Of a DNA stretch of 64,000 nucleotides, positions 35,087 through 44,262 are shown one piece after another. The stretch is from NCBI GenBank assembly GCA_004295565.1, contig AP019416.1:992001-1056000 (forward strand), written 5' to 3'. Positions within the stretch are counted from its first letter, which is position 1. Each line of letters starts with the position of its first letter. The notes under the pieces are model-generated. The model was not told the DNA's origin. It was given only the letters and a program-made list of their open reading frames with translations, and made no database searches. The position numbers and the translations under genes were made by a program. This DNA is from Vreelandella olivaria (GTDB lineage: Bacteria > Pseudomonadota > Gammaproteobacteria > Pseudomonadales > Halomonadaceae).

Positions 35087-35139
35087 GAAAAGCATACTTA
35101 AACTCTTCTCGACTGCCTAGAGTGAAGGCAGTCGGGAAG

Positions 35140-35286
35140 TTAAGGAGCCTCTGATTAACGTGATGAGCGCAGGCCAGACAAGGCAAAAATCAACGAAAAA
35201 CGGAATTTACAGGTTGTAAATGGGCATTTTGAGACGATTTTTAACGCAGTATGGCCAAGCGAAATAGTTGATCAGAGATTTCTTAA
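35140..35286. mobile_element. MITE-like element, about 147 bp
   Basis: The ends are imperfect 20-base inverted repeats (16 of 20 matching when the right end, 35267-35286, is reverse-complemented): left TTAAGGAGCCTCTGATTAAC, right complement TTAAGAAATCTCTGATCAAC. Inside is a perfect hairpin ATTTACA-GGT-TGTAAAT (about 35211-35227). No coding capacity. The form fits a non-autonomous transposon; an IS5-type parent is only a guess. Its right end supplies the stop codon of the adjacent binding-protein gene. It fills most of the 35075-35282 gap. Confidence 0.5.
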
Positions 35287-36160
35287 GTGTTCTCCAGTGC
35301 TTCTTTGAGTGACTCAGCGAAGCGCAGGGCGGAGAAGAACCCACCCCACGGCCAATAATTGACGTCTATACTGACTGGGGGATCATCCAACCAATGCTGC
35401 CATAGCCCCGACGTTGGCAAGGCTGAATCAGTTGAGTATTGAGAGTAAGTCGGGTGAAGCAGAATGAACCTACCTTCTAATTGAAACGCCTCTGAAATGG
35501 TTAATGTACTGAAGCCCCAGTCGTTAGTAGGGCCTTGCCAGGCATTTTCCAATCCCAACTGAGTGATAACCATATCTTCCAGGCTTCCATGCCCATAAAT
35601 GCGAACATGTCGGTCGTCTCGAATTTCTACAACCAACAGGGGGTCTACAGGCCTTGCAATCTGTGCCGCTATTACTGCCAGCCTAGTTTGGGCAGATTCA
35701 ATTAATTCTTGGGCCTGCTGTTGCTGATCGTTCAGCTCCCCTACTTTTCTAGTAAGTTGTTCAAGGTTCTGCCAAATATTTAAGTTTTCTCCAAATAGCG
35801 GGATTTTTATTACATCAGCAATACTGGAAAGTTTATTCTCTAAATTCAAATGGGCCGGTGGCGATATTAGAATAGCATCAGGCTCCAACGACGCTAGGTA
35901 TTCAAAATTGGGCTGAAACCTATTCCCGAGCTCCTGGGTATCGGGCAGTAAAGGCTCTCGGTAGAAGCGCCTATATTGTGCCAAGCCCGCCATCGCTAAA
36001 GGAGGCTGTTGCAAAGCAGAAAGTGTATCTGCAATGGCATAGTCAAAAGCGACCAGCTTTTGGGCTCTTCAGCGTTAGCGAATGAGATGAGTAGCGGTAA
36101 AAATATAACTAGGAGAAAAATTATACGGCCTGATGGTAGCAAATTACCCATATAGATCAT
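35283..36160 (-). CDS. Periplasmic ferric-siderophore binding protein (FhuD/FecB-like)
   Basis: A class III solute-binding protein for ferric siderophores, about 290 residues across one shift near 36055 (within a run of A in CCCAAAAGC). The N-terminus MGNLLPSGRIIFLLVIFLPL ending LISFANAEEP is a signal peptide. The mature part begins VAFDYAIADTLSALQQPP, continues with LISPPAHLNLENKL and VEIRDDRHVRIYGHGSLEDM, and ends near the MITE, which provides the TAA stop. It lies 80 bases downstream of the TonB receptor on the same strand, so the two are probably co-transcribed: receptor, then periplasmic carrier. The paralogue at 1-613 may handle another ligand or be redundant. Start could be ATG 36160 or ATG 36151. 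Confidence 0.82.
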
Positions 36161-36240
36161 CAATATATTTTCTATTTTGGCTCTTATAAAACAATAACAG
36201 GCGGTGAAGCCGCCTGCCATTGTCTCTCTTGGTAATGAGG

Positions 36241-38414
36241 TTACCACTGATAACTTACTGAGCCTACAATGCTTCTCGGTTCACCATAGAAGCATCCATA
36301 TGTGCAGGACTCGATATAGGTTTTGTCAGTGAGATTGGTGGCATTCAATGCATACACCCAAGATCCGGTTTCATAACTCACTCGCGTATCGACAAGTGTA
36401 AACGACGGCACTTCTCCCGCTACCCAAGTCGCCCGGGTTGGGCCTACGTAGCGAACTCCACCTCCTACTTTCAACCCCGGCAAGCCGAAATCGCCAAAGC
36501 GATAATCACTCCATAGCGAGAATTGGTTGTAGGGTGTATTGGCCGTTCTCCTGCCCACCTGATCTGGCGTAACGGGGCTGCTTTTCGTTGTACGCGCATC
36601 AGTGTAGGTGTAGGCTGCTACCAAGTTGGCGTTGGGGCCTAGTGCCGTCTTCGCTTCCAATTCGACACCACGTGACCGTACTTCCCCTATCTGTGTCTGG
36701 AAGCTGGTGTCCACCGGGTCGGTGACGCTGACGTTTTCCTGTGTCAGCTCATAGGCGGTGGCGGTGAGCATGGTATCCCACCCTTCCGGCTGAAAGCGAA
36801 CGCCCAGTTCATATTGCTCTCCTCGCGTGGGCTCGAACTGATTACCGTTACGGTCGGTGCCGCTGGTAGGTTCAAACGACTGGCTATAGCTAATGAAAGG
36901 CGCCAAACCGTTATCGGCAAGATAGACACCCCTACACGTCCAGTGAAAGCATTATCCGTTTCACGACTCCACTCTGTGGGGCCAAAGTAGGGAGAGGTCT
37001 CAGATTCAGTCCAGTCCTGACGTCCTCCCAACATGAAAACCCACTTGTCAGCGATTTTCATCTGATTTTGAGCATACAAGCCAACCTGCTCGCTGCGCTG
37101 CTTGGATGACCATGCAAAAGGCTCTGGGTCTCCGAAGTCTCCACTGCCGTAAACAGGATCAAAGAGATCAAGCGGTGGCGCTGTGCGGTTGTAGCGCTCA
37201 GTTTCGTGGCGTTGTCGTATGTAGTCTATTCCGATCAAACTGGTGTTGGTGGTATTGCCAGCTCCCCAGTCATATTGCAAGGAAGTATCTGAGGTCAAGC
37301 TAGCTGACGAATCGCGGCGATCTTGAGCGAACCTTGCATAGATCCGCTGGTCGCTACTCTGTCCCATATTTATAGAATCGTAAGTCCGGTCGGCTTGGAG
37401 TGTCCGCAGGCTATGACGGAGGTGGAGACTGTTAGAGAGGTCGTGCTCAAACAAGTAGCCGATCGAGTAGCGCTCGTTGTCATACCTATCATAGCCGGGC
37501 TCTCCAATGAACCGCTCCCGAGGAATGTCACCATTCGGGTTGGGAAGGATGGTGCCGCTGGTGGGGAGCCCGTAAACATAGGCCGTTTGATCACGCTGAT
37601 ACTCACTCAGCAGAGTGAGCGAGGTATCCTCATTTGGCTGCCATTTCAACGCTGGAGCAATATAGGTGCGGTCATCCGGCACATGGTCGATAAAGCTATC
37701 GCTATCCCGATGCAGCATGGTCAGGCGGTATGACCAAACACCATCCTCATCCAGAGCATCGGAGAAATCAGCAGATATTTGGCGACGATCAAAGCTGCCC
37801 GCCTCGATATTTACCTCGCGCAGGGGCTCGCTGGTAGGGCGTTTACTAACAGCGTTGATCATGCCACCAGGGGAGGCCACCCCATAAAGAATAGAGGACG
37901 GGCCCTTTAATACTTCCAATCGTTCCAGACCATAAAGCTCTTGCTGGCCATCATAAAGATTAGATTGGTATTTACTGCCGTCACGATAGGATCTATTAAC
38001 GGTGAATCCGCGGATTCTGAGTGTTTCAGTGGTGCGATCAGCGCCTTCCTGCCTTGATATACCGGCTGTGTAACCCAACGCTTCATTGAAGTTTCGGGCC
38101 CCATAATTTCGAAACTCCTCACTGCTAACTACTGAGATGGACTGCGGGGTCTCGATGATCGGTGTATCGGTTTTGGTGCCTGTTGCGCTGCGGGTGGCAG
38201 CAATACCTTGTACTGGCCCCGTTGCTTCTTCATAGAGACGGCTTTCGGTTACTTGCAGGGTAGGCAGTGTGGTGCTTGTATCGCTGCTTTCATTAGGCTG
38301 TAGATTATTGCCTTGAGCGAGCGCAGCCGGTGCCGTGAATAGCGTCGCAGCGCAGGTATTGGCAATGGCGATGGTGAGCAGTTGCCTGCGCAGGCCGGTA
38401 CGAAGTTGCTGCAT
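36241..38414 (-). CDS. TonB-dependent siderophore receptor (FhuA/FpvA-like barrel)
   Basis: About 725 residues across one shift near 36905. ATG 38414 opens a signal peptide ending APAALAQ. A candidate TonB box LPTLQVTES follows, then the plug domain (TDTPIIETPQSISVVSSEEF, LRIRGFTVN, GLERLEVLKGPSSILYG, GGMINAVSKRPT), then the beta-barrel ending YGEPRSIVGSVSYQW with a C-terminal aromatic residue. No N-terminal signalling (STN) domain is present, so this receptor should not itself signal through a FecR protein. A Fur-like box lies upstream (38444-38466). It is the natural outer-membrane importer for the siderophore made here. The frameshift is probably a sequencing error. Confidence 0.9.
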
Positions 38415-38443
38415 AGTAATCCCCTTGAATGATATTTATGTGT

Positions 38444-38466
38444 TAATGGTAATTGTTATTATTAGT
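38444..38466. promoter_or_regulatory. Candidate Fur box upstream of the TonB receptor
   Basis: TAATGGTAATTGTTATTATT resembles the Fur 19-mer and lies 30-52 bases upstream of the receptor start. A TAAAT motif nearby has no CGT at 16-17 bases, so I see Fur control but no PvdS-type box. The rest of the 38415-38579 gap shows no gene. Confidence 0.6.
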
Positions 38467-38579
38467 ATTATGTTCTGAATTTGTACTGTCTTGCAACACT
38501 CTGTTGCTCAAAATGGTACCTGGGGCAAGAGGCGCCACAGGTACTAATCATGTCGTGCCCCATGGGAGGCAATTAAACT

Positions 38580-39526
38580 TCAACTGGGCTGAGGGTGCTT
38601 ACTAAGATGGTGCTGAAGTGCCTTGGCGATATCTGCGCGCACCTGACTGGTGGCATCGGGCGTAATGCTGCCCAGGCGTGCGAAGTCGTGCACCATGCCG
38701 GGGTATATGGTCAGCTGAGTATCCACGTTCGCTTGCTGTAAGCGGTTTACGTAGGCGATGCCTTCGTCGGCCAGAGGGTCATGTTCGGCCAGGGCGATGA
38801 AGGCAGGCGGTAGGTTATTGAGTTCCGCAGCCTCCAACGGCGCAAAACGCCAGTCGTGGCGCTCCTCTTCGCTATTTAAATAGTGGCCAAACATCCACTG
38901 CAGGGTGTCTGCTTCCAGCAGGAAGCCTTGTGCGTATCGACGGTGAGACTCGCTGTCCTGCCAGGCGCTGGTGCAGGGTAGAGCAAAATCTGGCAGCGTG
39001 GAGGGTGCCAACCATTATCACGCGCTGACATGCAAAGAGCCGTGGCGAGGGTGCCGCCTACACTGTCACCACCCACGGCGATACGTGAAGTATCGATGCC
39101 CATCGCTTCGCCATGCTTCAGCAGCCAGCAATAGGCGTCTTCAGCATCGTGAAAAGCTGTCGGAAACTTGTGCTCGGGGGCCAGGCGGTAGTCGACGGCC
39201 AACACTGTGTGGCCAGTCGCTTGAGCGATGCTTTGGCAGAGCGAATCGTGAGAATCCAGGCTGCCCAGTAGGTAGCCGCCGCCATGGAAGTAGAGCAGGG
39301 TGGGCGATAAAGACTCCTCGCCTTGGTAGCGGCGTAGTTCAAGAGGGTGCCCATCTCGACAGGTAATGCTCAGTGCCGTTGCATCGTTAGCTATTGGCTC
39401 ATCAAGCATCTGTGATGATGCCTCGTAGGCAGCGCGTGCCTGTTGTGGTGAGAGCGAGTGGAAAGGCGGATTGCCGCTATCGGCGACCAGGTCTAAGAAA
39501 GCGGCGACATCAGGATGTAAGGACAT
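38580..39526 (-). CDS. Alpha/beta-hydrolase (hormone-sensitive-lipase-like esterase)
   Basis: About 315 residues across one shift near 38965. Motifs: oxyanion-hole HGGG in LYFHGGGYLLGS, catalytic serine in GGDSVGGTLA, acid in EHDPLADEG and histidine in YPGMVHDFARLG, all typical of the HSL/acetyl-esterase family. I use ATG 39526 (MSLHPDVAAFLDL); a start at 39574 lies inside a hairpin. It is immediately downstream of ornithine hydroxylase copy 1, same strand. A role in siderophore processing or release is suggested only by position. Without the cluster it would be called a generic carboxylesterase. Confidence 0.78.
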
Positions 39527-39549
39527 AATGGGCGTAAGTCTCGGTATTA

Positions 39550-39573
39550 GGGGCCGCTCTGAGAGAGCGGCCA
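39550..39573. other. Hairpin between hydroxylase copy 1 and esterase
   Basis: A perfect 9-base inverted repeat with arms GGCCGCTCT and AGAGCGGCC and a 3-base loop. No T-run follows in the minus direction, so it may stabilise mRNA or attenuate rather than terminate. Confidence 0.4.
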
Positions 39574-39591
39574 TGCGTTGATAGTGCTTGG

Positions 39592-40886
39592 TTAGTCCGC
39601 GCCTACGAGTGAGGGAGTTGATACACCTGAATGGGCGGTTGGCAGTGCCTCATTAAGCACTTCACAAATCTCACTTGTCCGTGCCGCTAAAATCGACAGC
39701 AATGTATCGCTTAAGCCGTGGGTGGGCTCGCAGCTGCCTTGCAGGAAAATAGCCGGTTTGAACTCAGGCTTGGTGTAGAGCTGATAGTGGCGGTTGACGG
39801 CAAAGTCAGGCAGGTAGTCTGCAACGGGGGCCAGTAGCTGTTTATGGGTGTCGCGTACATAGCCGGTGGCTAACACCACGGCGTCGTAGCGGGTGGACTC
39901 GGTATGGCCGTTCTCCAAATCACGCACAAGTAGCTCAACGCCTTCAGGGCTTGCTTCACTGCCGATCACCTCATGGCGGCGGCGGAAGCGGTGGCGGGCC
40001 AGGCCGGTCACTTTTGCTGATAGAACACATCGTAAATCTCCTGAATCAGCGCCAAGTCTGGGGCTGAGTAGTTGGTGCTTTTGTACTCCTGCAGTAGCGC
40101 TTCCCGCTGGCCGGTGGGGTTGTTGAATACGTAGTCGGTGTATTCGGGGTTGAAGATTTCATTGACGAAAGGGCTATCGTCCGAGGGTTTAAAGGCCCAT
40201 GCCCGGCTAATAAGTTCCACCTGGATGCCTTCACGACCGTGCAGATCCAGGAATATCTCAGCGGCGCTCTGGCCCGCACCGATCACGGCGATGCGTTTGG
40301 GGACGTCTTGCTTTGCCAGCTCCCGGAGGTAGTGGCTGGAGTGGAAGACCCTTGGGTCGTCTTTTAGCCCGGCGAAGCATTCAGGCACATTGGGCGCGCC
40401 GCCCACGCTGATCACCAGTGAACGGGTGAGCCTTTTCCTGTACCGCGCCGTTCTCATTTCGTGAACGCACGCGGAGGTAGGCGACCTCTTCGTTGTCCGT
40501 TTCGGGCAGCACTTCAAACACATCCTCTCCATAGGTGCACTGGTGTTCAAAGTGGCTGGCCGTCCAGCTTAGGTAGTCATTGAACTCGTGGCGGCTGGGG
40601 AAGAAGGTCTGCAGATTGATAAAGTCCTGCAGGCGGCCTTTGCTGTGGAGGTAATTGAGAAAGCTGAAACGGCTCCCTGGGTTACGTGGCGTGACCAGAT
40701 CTTTGAGAAAAGAGATCTGCATATGGGCATTATCCAGCAGCATATGCGGGTGCCAAGCAAAGCAGGGCTGACGCTCAATAAAGAGGGCATCCTTCGCTTG
40801 CCCTGCTTGGCGCTGTTCGTCGAGCGCAATGGCCAGGGCAATATTGGAGGGCCGAAGCCGATGCCGATCAAGTCGTGAATATGCAT
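39592..40886 (-). CDS. pvdA: L-ornithine N5-monooxygenase, copy 1 (PvdA-like)
   Basis: A flavin-dependent N-hydroxylase making N5-hydroxyornithine, the precursor of the hydroxamate residues. ATG 40886 starts MHIHDLIGIGFGP, the FAD-binding glycine motif. The NADPH site is in RIAVIGAGQSAAEIFLDL, and the C-terminal ATGY motif is in VLATGYVRDTHKQLL. Apparent frameshifts lie near 40850 (ggccctccaa), 40435 (AAAA where copy 2 has AAA) and 40013 (CAGCAAAAGTG). It is closely similar to copy 2 at 42950-44239 except for the last residues. If the shifts are real this copy is dead; two of the three sites are identical in copy 2, which favours systematic sequencing error. Its promoter lies 70-93 bases upstream. 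Confidence 0.85.
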
Positions 40887-40955
40887 AAGAGTCCTTGTGG
40901 CTAATATGTCAATTAAGAACACCGAAGTGCGGCGCACTGACTTCCTTACTTAAGG

Positions 40956-41006
40956 ACGAATGAGAATGATGCTTGTTTAGATAAATATTGTTTAACTTTT
41001 TTGCGT
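40956..41006. promoter_or_regulatory. Back-to-back iron-starvation boxes, copy 1
   Basis: Minus strand: TAAAC-N16-CGT (40979 to 40956), reading toward hydroxylase copy 1. Plus strand: TAAAT-N17-CGT (40982 to 41006), reading toward the exporter remnant. The arrangement is repeated at 45469-45518. The 40887-41062 gap contains only this promoter region. Confidence 0.6.
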
Positions 41007-41062
41007 GAGCGGTTCGTCTTTAGAGGCAGGTGTCGATTTTCAATTGCTTTCCAACGAGGTGA

Positions 41063-41560
41063 ATGTGCTTCTCTATCTGATTCGTCGAACCCGTGGGCTG
41101 ATGACGGCCGCCGCTATCGCAGGCATTCTTGCAGGGGTTTTTAGCGTGCTGCTGATTGCCCAAGTCAATGTGTGTTAATCAGAGATGCCGCCAGCCAAGC
41201 CAATGCTGCCTGGGTTTTAGCGGGGATTGCCGTGACCCTAATGACCTGCCGACGGCGCTGTTTGAGCGGCTGGGGCGGCGCGCCCTGGCCGAGTTATGCA
41301 GTTTTGTCGCCCAATGCGTGGCCGAGTCCCCCTTTGCTCAGTTCGAGCGTGGCCGAGTCCCCCTTTGCTCAGTTCGAGCGTGGCCGAGTCCCCCTTTGCT
41401 CAGTTCGAGCGTGGGCAGTGAGCGGATCTAGTCGGAGCTCACAGAGCACAGCAACAACGTGGCGTGCTCATTAGCTTGTCGAGTATTTTGGCTAATACGG
41501 TCATCGTGGTGGGATATTTGGGCTACTTGCTGATGCACGACCTACCTTGTCGAGTGCTGA
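41063..41560 (+). pseudogene. Decayed partial copy of the PvdE/SyrD-type exporter gene
   Basis: The start VNVLLYLIRRTRGLMTAA... and the following FSVLLIAQVNV are nearly the same as the intact exporter at 45571. It then loses frame, carries a triplicated 31-bp segment (41318-41410) and ends near 41560, before the sixth transmembrane segment. No ATPase domain is present. It keeps its own iron-starvation box. This is a true remnant, because more than two-thirds of the gene is gone. Confidence 0.85.
41318..41410 (+). repeat. 31-bp direct repeat, three perfect tandem copies
   Basis: Units 41318-41348, 41349-41379 and 41380-41410, each starting gtggccgagtccccctttgc. The intact exporter has a single related unit near 45840-45872. 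The triplication is inside the exporter pseudogene and breaks frame (31 is not a multiple of 3). Confidence 0.9.
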
Positions 41561-41647
41561 ACCCGTAGTATCGTGATATTTTCCAGGGTAATGGCTGATG
41601 CTATGGAGTTGACAGTAGGCGTTGCCATGCACAATGTTGAGGTGGCT

Positions 41648-41845
41648 TTACAGCTTTTTCTTGGCATAAATATTTTTTAGTCGGCGGTTCTCATCCAGTA
41701 GCTCTTTGATCAGCGAGGTATCTATGCTGTAAATAATGGCGCTACTCACACCATCTTCGCAGTAAGGGTATAAAATGGAGGCATTGGTCTCAGACTGCTT
41801 GAGGATTGCCAAAGTTTGGCTATTGGAGACACGTAACTTTTGCAT
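41648..41845 (-). mobile_element. Remnant of an IS3-family transposase OrfA
   Basis: The 65-residue frame MQKLRVSNSQTLAILKQ ... VSSAIIYSIDTSLIKELLDENRRLKNIYA follows the IS3-family OrfA pattern: N-terminal helix-turn-helix beginning MxKxRFxxxQIxxIL, and the LEDENRRLKKMYA leucine-zipper segment. The middle is shortened and diverged and there is no OrfB, so the element is dead. Neither terminal repeat could be located. It separates the exporter remnant from the formyltransferase gene. The flanks 41561-41647 and 41846-41911 show nothing recognisable. Confidence 0.6.
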
Positions 41846-41911
41846 AGAAAGACTTTTTTCATTGGTACTTTCTGCCCACAGCCGCTTCTAATGCCCAATG
41901 GACTTGAGATT

Positions 41912-42775
41912 TTACCTCCATTCTATAGATCCAGTATGATTAGGAAGCTGTGATATCGTTTTTAGAGCTTCCAACCCCTCGTGAAGCGTAGGAAAGAGGC
42001 TTTTATTGAAGTTTCTCCACCGTAATTCAATGATGGAGTCATCTGGTTCGATATGAGTTTCCAATAGGTCGTAGATGACTTCGCCAGAATCAATTCCGCT
42101 GTCGACAAAATGGAGTGAGGCGCCAGTCTTGTTGATAGCAGGAGCGCTTTCGGTTTCCATTGTCTGCCAGTTGATAACTTTTTTTCCTTGAGCTCCGTAC
42201 AGAGCATCAAGTGTTGCAGTGGCACCCCGTCTTTGATAAGGGGTGTCTGGGCGCGTAATACCGGGATGGATATTGACGATCTTGCGATAAAAAGGGCTCT
42301 GGGGGCGGATTAGCTCGTCTAGAATGACTAATAGTCCGTCAAGGACGACGACGTCTGCTTCGACTGCCACTAACTTCTCTAGCAAGCTTTTTTCAAACGT
42401 TGACTTCGAAGGGAGTCTATCGGGTGAGTCGCTTGGTAAGCGTCGGTAAGTGGATGGTATAGAGCAAAAGAGGTCGTCAATGTGGCCTCCCTTCACAAAG
42501 AGTTCTTGTGGCAATATCCATGGCTTTCCAGGTTGACGACAGAAACCATAGTCTTTGAGCTTCTCTTGGTCTTTTATTGAGCCTTCATCGTCATCATAAA
42601 TCACTGTTTCCAGAGAGTAGGCATCGCCTAGCGGAGTCTCATTGAGAGATGTCACCAGATGTTCAAGGGGTGACATCATGTACTGTTTCTCCCCCTTATA
42701 CTCAATGTGTTGCCCAGCTTTATCGGCTGCAGCATTTCTCAGTGACAGGATATAAGCTAGTTTGAGTTTAGACAT
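41912..42775 (-). CDS. pvdF: N5-hydroxyornithine formyltransferase (PvdF-like)
   Basis: An intact 287-residue protein resembling PvdF, which transfers formyl from N10-formyltetrahydrofolate to N5-hydroxyornithine. Its formyltransferase-fold motifs are VNIHPGITRPDTPYQRRG (HPG) and LHFVDSGIDSGEVIYD. The N-terminal half carries the PvdF-like strings VIYDDDEGSIKDQEKLKDYGF and PGKPWILPQELFVKGG. It lies between the two hydroxylase copies on the same strand. With the acetyltransferase at 44263-45366, two alternative acylations of hydroxyornithine are encoded. No iron-starvation box was seen in its 174-base leader, which instead contains the hairpin at 42891-42920. Confidence 0.85.
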   Translation of the reverse strand: MSKLKLAYILSLRNAAADKAGQHIEYKGEKQYMMSPLEHLVTSLNETPLGDAYSLETVIYDDDEGSIKDQEKLKDYGFCRQPGKPWILPQELFVKGGHIDDLFCSIPSTYRRLPSDSPDRLPSKSTFEKSLLEKLVAVEADVVVLDGLLVILDELIRPQSPFYRKIVNIHPGITRPDTPYQRRGATATLDALYGAQGKKVINWQTMETESAPAINKTGASLHFVDSGIDSGEVIYDLLETHIEPDDSIIELRWRNFNKSLFPTLHEGLEALKTISQLPNHTGSIEWR

Positions 42776-42890
42776 GTTTTATCCATGTTTTCGAAGAGTA
42801 GATGTTAGTTTTAAGGCTCATCAGTCATGCTGACTTAGTGCCTGTGCTTCAACCGAAACGGTATTCAAGAACAGCATCTAGTTGTGACGC

Positions 42891-42920
42891 CCAGTGGCCA
42901 AGAAGTGGCCTGACCACTGG
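42891..42920. other. Hairpin downstream of hydroxylase copy 2
   Basis: Arms CCAGTGG (42891-42897) and CCACTGG (42914-42920), with an alternative inner stem GGCCA/TGGCC. It lies 30-60 bases beyond the hydroxylase stop in the direction of transcription. No T-run follows, so it is not a classical terminator. Confidence 0.35.
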
Positions 42921-42949
42921 TATGATTTATGAAAGTGAGTTGGTGAAAA

Positions 42950-44239
42950 CTAAGGTGTAGCAGCCGCCTCCTTGCAGGGAGAAGGGGCATATAAGGCAGT
43001 GGTCTGATCTAGTGCATCACAAATCTCACTTGTCCGTGCCGCCAAAATCGACAGCAGGGTGTCGCTTAAGCCATGGGTGGGTTCGCAACTGCCTTGCAGG
43101 AAAATAGCCGGTTTGAACTCAGGCTTGGTGTAGAGCTGATAGTGGCGGTTGACGGCAAAATCTGGCAGGTAGCCCGCAACGGGGGCCAGCAGCCGTTTAT
43201 GGGTGTCGCGCACATAGCCGGTGGCTAATACCACGGCCTCGTAGCGGGTGGACTCTGTATGGCCGCTCTCCAAATCACGCACATTTAGCTCAACGCCTTC
43301 AGGGCCTGCTTCACTGCCGATCACCTCATGGCGGCGGAGGAAGCGGTGGCGGGCCTGGCCGGTTACTTTTGCTGGTAGAACACATCGTAAATTTCCTGAA
43401 TCAGCGCTAAGTCTGGGGCTGAGTAGTTAGTGCTTTTGTACTCCTGTAGCAGCGCTTCCCGCTGGCCGGTGGGGTTGTTGAACACGTAGTCGGTGTATTC
43501 GGGGTTGAAGATTTCGTTAACAAAAGGGCTATCGTCCGAGGGTTTAAAGGCCCATGCCCGACTAATAAGATCCACCTGAATGCCTTCACGACCGTGCAGA
43601 TCAAGAAAGATCTCAGCGGCGCTCTGGCCCGCACCAATCACAGCGATGCGTTTGGGGGCGTCTTGCTTTGCCAGCTCCCGAAGGTAGTGGCTGGAGTGGA
43701 AGACCCGCGGGTCGTCTTTTAGCCCGGCGAAGCATTCAGGCACATTGGGCGCGCCGCCCACACTGATCACCAGTGAGCGGGTGAGCCTTTCCTGCACCGC
43801 GCCACTTTCATCCCGTGAGCGAACCCGGAGATAGGCGACCTCGTCATTGTCAGTTTCGGGCAGCACTTCAAACACATCCTCGCCATAGGCGCACTGGTGT
43901 TCAAAGTGGCTGGCTGTCCAGCTTAGGTAGTCATTGAACTCGTGGCGGCTGGGGAAGAAGGTCTGCAGATTGATAAAGTCCTGCAGGCGGCCTTTGCTGT
44001 GGAGGTAATTGAGAAAGCTGAAACGGCTCCCTGGGTTACGTGGCGTGACCAGGTCTTTGAGAAAAGAGATCTGCATATGGGCATTGTCCAGCAGCATATG
44101 CGGGTGCCAGGCAAAGCAGTGCTGGCGTTCAATAAAAGGGCATCCCGCGCTTGCCCTGCCTGACGTTGCTCATCAAGCGCAATGGCCAAGGCAATGTTGG
44201 AGGGCCGAAGCCGATGCCGATCAAGTCGTGAATATGCAT
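42950..44239 (-). CDS. pvdA: L-ornithine N5-monooxygenase, copy 2 (PvdA-like)
   Basis: Same function and layout as copy 1: MHIHDLIGIGFGP at ATG 44239, RIAVIGAGQSAAEIFLDL in the NADPH site, VLATGYVRDTHKRLL near the C-terminus. Apparent shifts near 44203 (ggccctccaa), 44137 (run of T) and 43370 (CAGCAAAAGTA). The first and third coincide with shifts in copy 1. The C-terminal tail differs from copy 1 (ends KEAAATP instead of SLVGAD). It follows the acetyltransferase gene closely on the same strand, so acyltransferase and hydroxylase would be made together from the promoter at 45469-45492. This is the copy in the complete gene arrangement and probably the ancestral one. Confidence 0.87.
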
Positions 44240-44262
44240 AAGAGTCCTCGTGGCTGACGTGT

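Noticed and set aside
38415-38440. Iron-starvation box before the TonB receptor (TAAAT present)
   Set aside because: No CGT occurs 16 or 17 bases downstream; only the Fur-like site is supported.
40008-40020. Programmed frameshift at CAGCAAAAGT in the hydroxylases
   Set aside because: It recurs in both copies, but similar one-base losses occur at homopolymers throughout unrelated genes, so technical error is the simpler explanation.
41318-41410. CRISPR-like array
   Set aside because: The 31-bp units are directly adjacent with no spacers, and the unit is part of the exporter coding sequence.
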